Shown here piece by piece: positions 25,452 through 36,926 of a stretch of DNA of 64,000 nt; the stretch's first letter is position 1, and every line of letters starts with the position of its first letter. A model generated the notes under the pieces. That model saw only the letters and a program-made list of their open reading frames with translations, was not told the DNA's origin and ran no database searches. Position numbers and translations under genes: made by a program. The DNA is from Auanema rhodensis. Lineage: Eukaryota > Nematoda > Chromadorea > Rhabditida > Rhabditidae. The stretch spans positions 14,640,501 through 14,704,500 of the forward strand of contig OZ059899.1 in the NCBI GenBank assembly GCA_964057225.1. Direction: 5' to 3'.

Positions 25452-28400
25452 CAAGAAAAGTTCAGGCTGTAGTCACGTTCTGTTCCCTGAATGTTCGCTT
25501 TTCTCAAAATTCATCAACTAAAATCAAACCAAAATAGTTTGAGGTTGGGTATTCAGATGTGTAGAATCTGAATTTTCTGGTGAGATTTGGCTAGGTATTC
25601 TGATTTTTCCGGAAAAGGTGTTTATACAGACTGCATCCACAAGATTTGTTCACAAAAAAGTTCAGGCTGTAGTCACGTTGTGTCCGGTGAATGTTCGATT
25701 TTCTCAAAATTTATCTACAAAATTCAAATAAAAATAGTTTGACATTGGGTATTCAGATGTGTAGAATCTGATTTTCTTGGTGATATTGGGCTAGGACTTC
25801 TGATTTTTCCGGAAAAAGGGTTTATACCGAGACCATACACAAGATTTGTTCACAAAAAAGTTCAGGCTGTAGTCACGTTGTGCCTGGTGAATGATCGCTT
25901 TTCTCAAAATTTATCTACAAAATTCAAATAAAAATAATTTGACATTGGGTATTCAGATGTGTAGAATCTGATTTTCTTGGTGATATTGGGCTAGGACTTC
26001 TGATTTTTCCGGAAAAAGGGTTTATACAGACTCCATCCACAAGATTTGTTCACAAAAAAGTTCAGGCTGTAGTCACGTTGTGTTCCCTGAATGTTCGCTT
26101 TTCTCAAAATTCATCAACTAAATTCAAATAAAAATAGTTTGAGGTTGGGTATTCAGATCTTTAGGATCTGATTATCTTGGTGAGATTGGACTAGGACTTC
26201 TGATTTTTCCGGAAAAAGGGTTTATACAGACTCCATCCACAAGATTTGTTCACAAAAAAGTTCAGGCTGTAGTCACGTTGTGTTCCCTGAATGTTCGCTT
26301 TTCTCAAAATTCATCAACTAAATTCAAACCAAAATAGTTTGGCGTTGGGTATTCAGATCTTTAGAATCTGATTATCTTGGTGAGATTGGGCTAGGTCTTC
26401 TGATTTTTCCGGAAAAGGTGTTTATACAGACTCCATCCACAAGATTTGTTCACAAAAAAGTTCAGGCTGTAGTCACGTTGTGTTCCCTGAATGTTCGCTT
26501 TTCTCAAAATTCATCAACTAAATTCAAACCAAAATAGTTTGGCGTTGGGTATTCAGATCTTTAGAATCTGATTATCTTGGTGAGATTGGACTAGGTCTTC
26601 TGATTTTTCCGGAAAAGGTGTTTATACAGACTCCATCCACAAGATTTGTTCACAAAAAAGTTCAGGCTGTAGTCACGTTGTGTTCCCTGAATGTTCGCTT
26701 TTCTCAAAATTCATCCACAAAATTCAAACCAAAATAGTTTGGCGTTGGGTATTCAGATTTTTAGAATCTGATTATCTTGGTGAGATTTGGCTAGGTCTTC
26801 TGATTTTTCCGGAAAAGGTGTTTATACAGACTCCATCCACAAGATTTGTTCACAAAAAAGTTCAGGCTGTAGTCACGTTGTGTTCCCTGAATGTTCGCTT
26901 TTCTCAAAATTCATCAACTAAAATCAAACCAAAATAGTTTGAGGTTGGGTATTCAGATGTGTAGAATCTGAATTTTCTGGTGAGATTTGGCTAGGTCTTC
27001 TGATTTTTCCGGAAAAGGTGTTTATACAGACTCCATCCACAAGATTTGTTCACAAAAAAGTTCAGGCTGTAGTCACGTTGTGTTCCCTGAATGTTCGCTT
27101 TTCTCAAAATTCATCAACTAAAATCAAACCAAAATAGTTTGAGGTTGGGTATTCAGATGTGTAGAATCTGAATTTTCTGGTGAGATTTGGCTAGGTCTTC
27201 TGATTCTTCCGGAAAAGGTGTTTATACAGACTCCATCCACAAGATTTGTTCACAAAAAAGTTCAGGCTGTAGTCACGTTGTGTTCCCTGAATGTTCGCTT
27301 TTCTCAAAATTCATCAACTAAAATCAAACCAAAATAGTTTGAGGTTGGGTATTCAGATGTGTAGAATCTGAATTTTCTGGTGAGATTTGGCTAGGTCTTC
27401 TGATTCTTCCGGAAAAGGTGTTTATACAGACTCCATCCACAAGATTTGTTCACAAAAAAGTTCAGGCTGTAGTCACGTTGTGTTCCCTGAATGTTCGCTT
27501 TTCTCAAAATTCATCCACAAAATTCAAACCAAAATAGTTTGAGGTTGGGTATTCAGATGTGTAGAATCTGAATTTTCTGGTGAGATTTGGCTAGGTATTC
27601 TGATTTTTCCGGAAAAGGTGTTTATACAGACTGCATCCACAAGATTTGTTCACAAAAAAGTTCAGGCTGTAGTCACGTTGTGTCCGGTGAATGTTCGATT
27701 TTCTCAAAATTTATCTACAAAATTCAAATAAAAATAGTTTGACATTGGGTATTCAGATGTGTAGAATCTGATTTTCTTGGTGATATTGGGCTAGGACTTC
27801 TGATTTTTCCGGAAAAAGGGTTTATACCGAGACCATACACAAGATTTGTTCACAAAAAAGTTCAGGCTGTAGTCACGTTGTGCCTGGTGAATGATCGCTT
27901 TTCTCAAAATTTATCTACAAAATTCAAATAAAAATAATTTGACATTGGGTATTCAGATGTGTAGAATCTGATTTTCTTGGTGATATTGGGCTAGGACTTC
28001 TGATTTTTCCGGAAAAAGGGTTTATACAGACTCCATCCACAAGATTTGTTCACAAAAAAGTTCAGGCTGTAGTCACGTTGTGTTCCCTGAATGTTCGCTT
28101 TTCTCAAAATTCATCAACTAAATTCAAATAAAAATAGTTTGAGGTTGGGTATTCAGATCTTTAGGATCTGATTATCTTGGTGAGATTGGACTAGGACTTC
28201 TGATTTTTCCGGAAAAAGGGTTTATACAGACACCATCCACAAGATTTGTTCACAAAAAAGTTCAGGCTGTAGTCACGTTGTGTTCCCTGAATGTTCGCTT
28301 TTCTCAAAATTCATCAACTAAATTCAAACCAAAATAGTTTGGCGTTGGGTATTCAGATCTTTAGAATCTGATTATCTTGGTGAGATTGGGCTAGGTCTTC

Positions 28401-31400
28401 TGATTTTTCCGGAAAAGGTGTTTATACAGACTCCATCCACAAGATTTGTTCACAAAAAAGTTCAGGCTGTAGTCACGTTGTGTTCCCTGAATGTTCGCTT
28501 TTCTCAAAATTCATCCACAAAATTCAAACCAAAATAGTTTGGCGTTGGGTATTCAGATTTTTAGAATCTGATTATCTTGGTGAGATTTGGCTAGGTCTTC
28601 TGATTTTTCCGGAAAAGGTGTTTATACAGACTCCATCCACAAGATTTGTTCACAAAAAAGTTCAGGCTGTAGTCACGTTGTGTTCCCTGAATGTTCGCTT
28701 TTCTCTAAATTCATGAACTAAAATCAAACAAAAATAGTTTGAGGTTGGGTATTCAGATGTGTAGAATCTGAATTTTCTGGTGAGATTTGGCTAGGTCTTC
28801 TGATTTTTCCGGAAAAGGTGTTTATACAGACTCCATCCACAAGATTTGTTCACAAAAAAGTTCAGGCTGTAGTCACGTTGTGTTCCCTGAATGTTCGCTT
28901 TTCTCTAAATTCATGAACTAAAATCAAACAAAAATAGTTTGAGGTTGGGTATCCAGATGTGTAGAATCTGAATTTTCTGGTGAGATTTGGCTAGGTCTTC
29001 TGATTTTTCCGGAAAAAGGGTTTATACAGACTCCATCCACAAGATTTGTTCACAAAAAAGTTCAGGCTGTAGTCACGTTGTGTTCCCTGAATGTTCGCTT
29101 TTCTCAAAATTCATGAACTAAAATCAAACAAAAATAGTTTGAGGTTGGGTATTCAGATCTTTAGAATCTGATTATCTTGGTGAGATTGGACTAGGTCTTC
29201 TGATTTTTCCGGAAAAGGTGTTTATACAGACTCCATCCACAAGATTTGTTCACAAAAAAGTTCAGGCTGTAGTCACGTTGTGTTCCCTGAATGTTCGCTT
29301 TTCTCTAAATTCATGAACTAAAATCAAACAAAAATAGTTTGAGGTTGGGTATTCAGATCTTTAGAATCTGATTATCTTGGTGAGATTGGACTAGGTCTTC
29401 TGATTTTTCCGGAAAAGGTGTTTATACAGACTCCATCCACAAGATTTGTTCACAAAAAAGTTCAGGCTGTAGTCACGTTGTGTTCCCTGAATGTTCGCTT
29501 TTCTCTAAATTCATGAACTAAAATCAAACCAAAATAGTTTGAGGTTGGGTATTCAGATGTGTAGAATCTTAATTTTCTGGTGAGATTTGGCTAGGTCTTC
29601 TGATTTTTCCGGAAAAAGGGTTTATACAGACTCCATCCACAAGATTTGTTCACAAAAAAGTTCAGGCTGTAGTCACGTTGTGTTCCCTGAATGTTCGCTT
29701 TTCTCAAAATTCATGAACTAAAATCAAACAAAAATAGTTTGAGGTTGGGTATTCAGATCTTTAGAATCTGATTATCTTGGTGAGATTGGACTAGGTCTTC
29801 TGATTTTTCCGGAAAAGGTGTTTATACAGACTCCATCCACAAGATTTGTTCACAAAAAAGTTCAGGCTGTAGTCACGTTGTGTTCCCTGAATGTTCGCTT
29901 TTCTCTAAATTCATGAACTAAAATCAAACAAAAATAGTTTGAGGTTGGGTATTCAGATCTTTAGAATCTGATTATCTTGGTGAGATTGGACTAGGTCTTC
30001 TGATTTTTCCGGAAAAGGTGTTTATACAGACTCCATCCACAAGATTTGTTCACAAAAAAGTTCAGGCTGTAGTCACGTTGTGTTCCCTGAATGTTCGCTT
30101 TTCTCTAAATTCATGAACTAAAATCAAACAAAAATAGTTTGAGGTTGGGTATTCAGATGTGTAGAATCTGAATTTTCTGGTGAGATTTGGCTAGGTCTTC
30201 TGATTTTTCCGGAAAAAGGGTTTATACAGACTCCATCCACAAGATTTGTTCACAAAAAAGTTCAGGCTGTAGTCACGTTGTGTTCCCTGAATGTTCGCTT
30301 TTCTCAAAATTCATCAACTAAAATCAAACCAAAATAGTTTGAGGTTGGGTATTCAGATGTGTAGAATCTGAATTTTCTGGTGAGATTTGGCTAGGTCTCC
30401 TGATTCTTCCGGAAAAGGTGTTTATACAGACTCCATCCACAAGATTTGTTCACAAAAAAGTTCAGGCTGTAGTCACGTTGTGTTCCCTGAATGTTCGCTT
30501 TTCTCAAAATTCATCAACTAAAATCAAACCAAAATAGTTTGGCGTTGGGTATTTAGATCTTTAGAATCTGATTATCTTGGTGAGATTTGGCTAGGTCTTC
30601 TGATTTTTCTGGAAAAGGTGTTTATACAGACTCCATCCACAAGATTTGTTCACAAAAAAGTTCAGGCTGTAGTCACGTTGTGCCTGGTGAATGATCGCTT
30701 TTCTCAAAATTCATCAACTAAATTCAAATAAAAATAGTTTGAGGTTGGGTATTCAGATCTTTAGAATCTGATTATCTTGGTGAGATTGGGCTAGGTCTTC
30801 TGATTTTTCCGGAAAAGGTGTTTATACAGACTCCATCCACAAGATTTGTTCACAAAAAAGTTCAGGCTGTAGTCACGTTGTGTTCCCTGAATGTTCGCTT
30901 TTCTCAAAATTCATCAACTAAAATCAAACCAAAATAGTTTGAGGTTGGTTATTCAGATGTGTAGAATCTGATTTTCTTGGTGAGATTGGGCTAGGTCTTC
31001 TGATTTTTCCGGAAAAGGTGTTTATACAGACTCCATCCACAAGATTTGTTCACAAAAAAGTTCAGGCTGTAGTCACGTTGTGTTCCCTGAATGTTCGCTT
31101 TTCTCAAAATTTATCTACAAAATTCAAACAAAAATAGTTTGAGGTTGGGTATTCAGATGTGTAGAATCTGATTTTCTTGGTGAGATTGGGCTAGGTCTTC
31201 TGATTTTTCCGGAAAAGGTGTTTATACAGACTCCATCCACAAGATTTGTTCACAAAAAAGTTCAGGCTGTAGTCACGTTGTGTTCCCTGAATGTTCGCTT
31301 TTCTCAAAATTTATCTACAAAATTCAAACAAAAATAGTTTGAGGTTGGGTATTCAGATGAGTAGAATCTGAATTTTCTGGTGAGATTTGGCTAGGTATTC

Positions 31401-34400
31401 TGATTTTTCCGGAAAAGGTGTTTATACAGACTCCATCCACAAGATTTGTTCACAAAAAAGTTCAGGCTGTAGTCACGTTGTGTTCCCTGAATGTTCGCTT
31501 TTCTCAAAATTCATCAACTAAAATCAAACTAAAATAGTTTGAGGTTGGGTATTCAGATGTGTAGAATCTGAATTTTCTGGTGAGATTTGGCTAGGTATTC
31601 TGATTTTTCCGGAAAAGGTGTTTATACAGACTCCATCCACAAGATTTGTTCACAAAAAAGTTCAGGCTGTAGTCACGTTGTGTCCGGTGAATGTTCGATT
31701 TTCTCAAAACTCATCAACTAAAATCAAACCAAAATAGTTTGAGGTTGGGTATTCAGATGTGTAGAATCTGAATTTTCTGGTGAGATTTGGCTAGGTCTTC
31801 TGATTTTTCCGGAAAAGGTGTTTATACAGACTCCATCCACAAGATTTGTTCACAAAAAAGTTCAGGCTGTAGTCACGTTGTGTTCCCTGAATGTTCGCTT
31901 TTCTCAAAATTCATGAACTAAAATCAAACCAAAATAGTTTGAGGTTGGGTATTCAGATGTGTAGAATCTGAATTTTCTGGTGAGATTTGGCTAGGTCTTC
32001 TGATTTTTCCGGAAAAGGTGTTTATACAGACTCCATCCACAAGATTTGTTCACAAAAAAGTTCAGGCTGTAGTCACGTTGTGTTCCCTGAATGTTCGCTT
32101 TTCTCAAAATTCATCAACTAAAATCAAACCAAAATAGTTTGAGGTTGGGTATTCAGATGTGTAGAATCTGAATTTTCTGGTGAGATTTGGCTAGGTCTTC
32201 TGATTTCTCCGGAAAAGGTGTTTATACAGACTCCATCCACAAGATTTGTTCACAAAAAAGTTCAGGCTGTAGTCACGTTGTGTTCCCTGAATGTTCGCTT
32301 TTCTCAAAATTTATCTACAAAATTCAAACAAAAATAGTTTGAGGTTGGGTATTCAGATGTGTAGAATCTGAATTTTCTGGTGAGATTTGGCTAGGTCTTC
32401 TGATTTCTCCGGAAAAGGTGTTTATACAGACTCCATCCACAAGATTTGTTCACAAAAAAGTTCAGGCTGTAGTCACGTTGTGTTCCCTGAATGTTCGCTT
32501 TTCTCAAAATTCATGAACTAAAATCAAACCAAAATAGTTTGAGGTTGGGTATTCAGATGTGTAGAATCTGAATTTTCTGGTGAGATTTGGCTAGGTCTTC
32601 TGATTTCTCCGGAAAAGGTGTTTATACAGACTCCATCCACAAGATTTGTTCACAAAAAAGTTCAGGCTGTAGTCACGTTGTGTTCCCTGAATGTTCGCTT
32701 TTCTCAAAATTTATCTACAAAATTCAAACAAAAATAGTTTGAGGTTGGGTATTCAGATGTGTAGAATCTGAATTTTCTGGTGAGATTTGGCTAGGTCTTC
32801 TGATTTCTCCGGAAAAGGTGTTTATACAGACTCCATCCACAAGATTTGTTCACAAAAAAGTTCAGGCTGTAGTCACGTTGTGTTCCCTGAATGTTCGCTT
32901 TTCTCAAAATTCATCAACTAAAATCAAACCAAAATAGTTTGAGGTTGGGTATTCAGATCTTTAGAATCTGAATTTTCTGGTGAGATTTGGCTAGGTCTTC
33001 TGATTTCTCCGGAAAAGGTGTTTATACAGACTCCATCCACAAGATTTGTTCACAAAAAAGTTCAGGCTGTAGTCACGTTGTGTTCCCTGAATGTTCGCTT
33101 TTCTCAAAATTCATGAACTAAAATCAAACCAAAATAGTTTGAGGTTGGGTATTCAGATCTTTAGAATCTGAATTTTCTGGTGAGATTTGGCTAGGTATTC
33201 TGATTTCTCCGGAAAAGGTGTTTATACAGACTCCATCCACAAGATTTGTTCACAAAAAAGTTCAGGCTGTAGTCACGTTGTGTTCCCTGAATGTTCGCTT
33301 TTCTCAAAATTCATGAACTAAAATCAAACCAAAATAGTTTGAGGTTGGGTATTCAGATGTGTAGAATCTGAATTTTCTGGTGAGATTTGGCTAGGTCTTC
33401 TGATTTCTCCGGAAAAGGTGTTTATACAGACTCCATCCACAAGATTTGTTCACAAAAAAGTTCAGGCTGTAGTCACGTTGTGTTCCCTGAATGTTCGCTT
33501 TTCTCAAAATTCATCAACTAAAATCAAACAAAAATAGTTTGAGGTTGGGTATTCAGATGTGTAGAATCTGAATTTTCTGGTGAGATTTGGCTAGGTCTTC
33601 TGATTTCTCCGGAAAAGGTGTTTATACAGACTCCATCCACAAGATTTGTTCACAAAAAAGTTCAGGCTGTAGTCACGTTGTGTTCCCTGAATGTTCGCTT
33701 TTCTCAAAATTCATCAACTAAAATCAAACAAAAATAGTTTGAGGTTGGGTATTCAGATGTGTAGAATCTGAATTTTCTGGTGAGATTTGGCTAGGTCTTC
33801 TGATTTCTCCGGAAAAGGTGTTTATACAGACTCCATCCACAAGATTTGTTCACAAAAAAGTTCAGGCTGTAGGCACGTTGTGTTCCCTGAATGTTCGCTT
33901 TTCTCAAAATTTATCTACAAAATTCAAACAAAAATAGTTTGGCGTTGGGTATTCAGATCTTTAGAATCTGAATTTTCTGGTGAGATTTGGCTAGGTCTTC
34001 TGATTCTTCCGGAAAAGGTGTTTATACAGACTCCATCCACAAGATTTGTTCACAAAAAAGTTCAGGCTGTAGTCACGTTGTGTTCCCTGAATGTTCGCTT
34101 TTCTCAAAATTCATCAACTAAAATCAAATAAAAATAGTTTGGGGTTGGGTATTCAGATGTGTAGAATCTGAATTTTCTGGTGAGATTTGGCTAGGTCTTC
34201 TGATTTCTCCGGAAAAGGTGTTTATACAGACTCCATCCACAAGATTTGTTCACAAAAAAGTTCAGGCTGTAGTCACGTTGTGTTCCCTGAATGTTCGCTT
34301 TTCTCAAAATTTATCTACAAAATTCAAACAAAAATAGTTTGGCGTTGGGTATTCAGATCTTTAGAATCTGATTATCTTGGTGAGATTGGGCTAGGTCTTC

Positions 34401-35776
34401 TGATTTTTCCGGAAAAGGTGTTTATACAGACTCCATCCACAAGATTTGTTCACAAAAAAGTTCAGGCTGTAGTCACGTTGTGTTCCCTGAATGTTCGCTT
34501 TTCTCAAAATTCATCAACTAAAATCAAACAAAAATAGTTTGGCGTTGGGTATTCAGATCTTTAGAATCTGAATTTTCTGGTGAGATTTGGCTAGGTCTTC
34601 TGATTTTTCCGGAAAAGGTGTTTATACAGACTCCATCCACAAGATTTGTTCACAAAAAAGTTCAGGCTGTAGGCACGTTGTGTTCCCTGAATGTTCGCTT
34701 TTCTCAAAATTTATCTACAAAATTCAAACAAAAATAGTTTGGCGTTGGGTATTCAGATCTTTAGAATCTGAATTTTCTGGTGAGATTTGGCTAGGTCTTC
34801 TGATTCTTCCGGAAAAGGTGTTTATACAGACTCCATCCACAAGATTTGTTCACAAAAAAGTTCAGGCTGTAGTCACGTTGTGTTCCCTGAATGTTCGCTT
34901 TTCTCAAAATTCATCAACTAAAATCAAATAAAAATAGTTTGGGGTTGGGTATTCAGATGTGTAGAATCTGAATTTTCTGGTGAGATTTGGCTAGGTCTTC
35001 TGATTTCTCCGGAAAAGGTGTTTATACAGACTCCATCCACAAGATTTGTTCACAAAAAAGTTCAGGCTGTAGTCACGTTGTGTTCCCTGAATGTTCGCTT
35101 TTCTCAAAATTTATCTACAAAATTCAAACAAAAATAGTTTGGCGTTGGGTATTCAGATCTTTAGAATCTGATTATCTTGGTGAGATTGGGCTAGGTCTTC
35201 TGATTTTTCCGGAAAAGGTGTTTATACAGACTCCATCCACAAGATTTGTTCACAAAAAAGTTCAGGCTGTAGTCACGTTGTGTTCCCTGAATGTTCGCTT
35301 TTCTCAAAATTCATCAACTAAAATCAAACCAAAATAGTTTGAGGTTGGGTATTCAGATGTGTAGAATCTGAATTTTCTGGTGAGATTTGGCTAGGTCTTC
35401 TGATTTTTCTGGAAAAGGTGTTTATACAGACTCCATCCACAAGATTTGTTCACAAAAAAGTTCAGGCTGTAGTCACGTTGTGTTCCCTGAATGTTCGCTT
35501 TTCTCAAAATTCATCCACAAAATTCAAACCAAAATAGTTTGCGGTTGGGTATTCAGATGTGTAGAATCTGAATTTTCTGGTGAGATTTGGCTAGGTCTTC
35601 TGATTTTTCTGGAAAAGGTGTTTATACAGACTCCATCCACAAGATTTGTTCACAAAAAAGTTCAGGCTGTAGTCACGTTGTGTTCCCTGAATGTTCGCTT
35701 TTCTCAAAATTCATCAACTAAAATCAAATAAAAATAGTTTGGGGTTGGGTATTCAGATGTGTAGAATCTGAATTTT
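25452..35776 (+). repeat. 200-bp tandem satellite, about 51 monomers
   Basis: The box TTCAGGCTGTAGTCACGTTG begins at 25,461 and recurs every 200 bp to 35,661, with no net insertion or deletion across more than 10 kb. All variation is by substitution among a small set of alternatives at fixed positions. Conserved boxes are TTCAGGCTGTAGTCACGTTG, CCACAAGATTTGTTCACAAA and the dyad TTTTCCGGAAAA. Higher-order structure: 25,541-26,540 recurs 2,000 bp later; a three-monomer (600 bp) unit repeats across 29,101-30,300; a four-monomer (800 bp) unit repeats across about 33,790-35,750. Frames of 78-116 codons here are by-products: 200 is not divisible by three, so no frame persists. Confidence 0.98.
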
Positions 35777-35857
35777 CGGACATTAGAATTTAAGTACCAA
35801 ATTTATTTATAATAAAAAAATTAATACATAAACAGCAGATTAAAAAGCAAAAGTTAC

Positions 35858-35939
35858 TGATCAGAGTGGGATTCGAACCCACGCCTCCGAAGAGACTGGT
35901 GCCTTAAACCAGCGCCTTAGACCGCTCGGCCATCTGACC
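35858..35939 (-). tRNA. tRNA-Leu (anticodon AAG)
   Basis: Reading the minus strand, GGTCAGA at the 5' end pairs with TCTGATC at the 3' end (one G-T pair) plus discriminator A. The D-arm region is TGGCCGAGCGGTCTAAGGCG, the anticodon arm is CTGGT-TTAAGGC-ACCAG (anticodon AAG), and there is a leucine-type long variable arm (TCTCTTCGGAG). The T-arm is GTGGG-TTCGAAT-CCCAC. Length is 82 nt without intron. It should be functional. It lies 81 bp beyond the end of the satellite array. Confidence 0.97.
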
Positions 35940-36926
35940 ACCCTAGTGTTGTCATTGGTTAGAAGCAATGAATGAATTATGGCAAATGTCATGTTAATTC
36001 TTTTACAACGATTCAACTTTACAAGTTATAAGTTTATTCTATTTTGAAGTTTATGAAATTTATTCATGCAGGAATGTTTAGACCATTGGATGTATGGTTT
36101 TAACTTTATTTTTTCGGAAGTTATAAGTTTTTTTAGGTAAATGCTCTTTAAGAACTTTAAGTTATTATTCCGAGAATGCTGATCATGTATCAGATGTGGC
36201 TGATATGGCTGAAGTTAAATATATCATATAGTTAAATTGTTTATGAATATATAATCAAATAATAATGATTTATACGTATATCTCAGCCTCGATTCACAAT
36301 TATAATTATCTAAACTAACAAACACACATAAACATATTCTTCTTGTTTTTTGAAAACAAAAAAAGAAAAGAAGAATAGTTTAATAATAGAAGAGAGAGAG
36401 TAGTGTGGGAATTGTCGAAAGTTTTTGAAACAACCCGCCGACAAACGGGATGGCGATGTCATACGAAGTGAATGTAGTACGGATGTTAACATTTTGGGCA
36501 AGATTATGAGTGATTTGTTGATATAACACAGATAAAAATGGCTAAAAGTCAAATCTAATACAGAATAAAGTACCCGAGCAGGTGTCTGAGTCACTGGATT
36601 ATCATACAGAATTTGGAGAATATGAATCTAATCATCGAATTGAAGTGCGTAAGATATATTAGTGACAAACAAAAATTGAAAAAATAAATTCTGTAATTAG
36701 AGAAAGAGAGAAAGAGAGAGAGAGGAAGAGAGATGTATAAGATGGGAGAGAATTTGATGTTGGAGGTCTTCTTCTTAAATAATTTGAACTTAATCATAGA
36801 TCACAATGGAATAATAACAGAAATCGGGGAAATTTCCAAAAAATTTCAAAATGTACATACAAGGGAATGTAATATTGATTGATTCAATCTGTTGTTCCTA
36901 TAAATCTGCTTGAGACAATATCAGAT
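35940..36926. other. intergenic between tRNA-Leu and the BPI-like gene
   Basis: AT-rich, with short GA-rich stretches near 36,390 and 36,700. No gene recognised. Confidence 0.55.

Noticed and set aside
25461-35661. CRISPR array
   Set aside because: The repeats are contiguous 200-bp monomers without unique spacers, in a eukaryotic genome with introns.
33787-35731. A series of 114-116-codon frames at 400-bp spacing in the satellite
   Set aside because: They span two monomers of a 200-bp repeat. The frame cannot persist because 200 is not a multiple of three, and the series simply follows the higher-order repeat. No coding claim is made.
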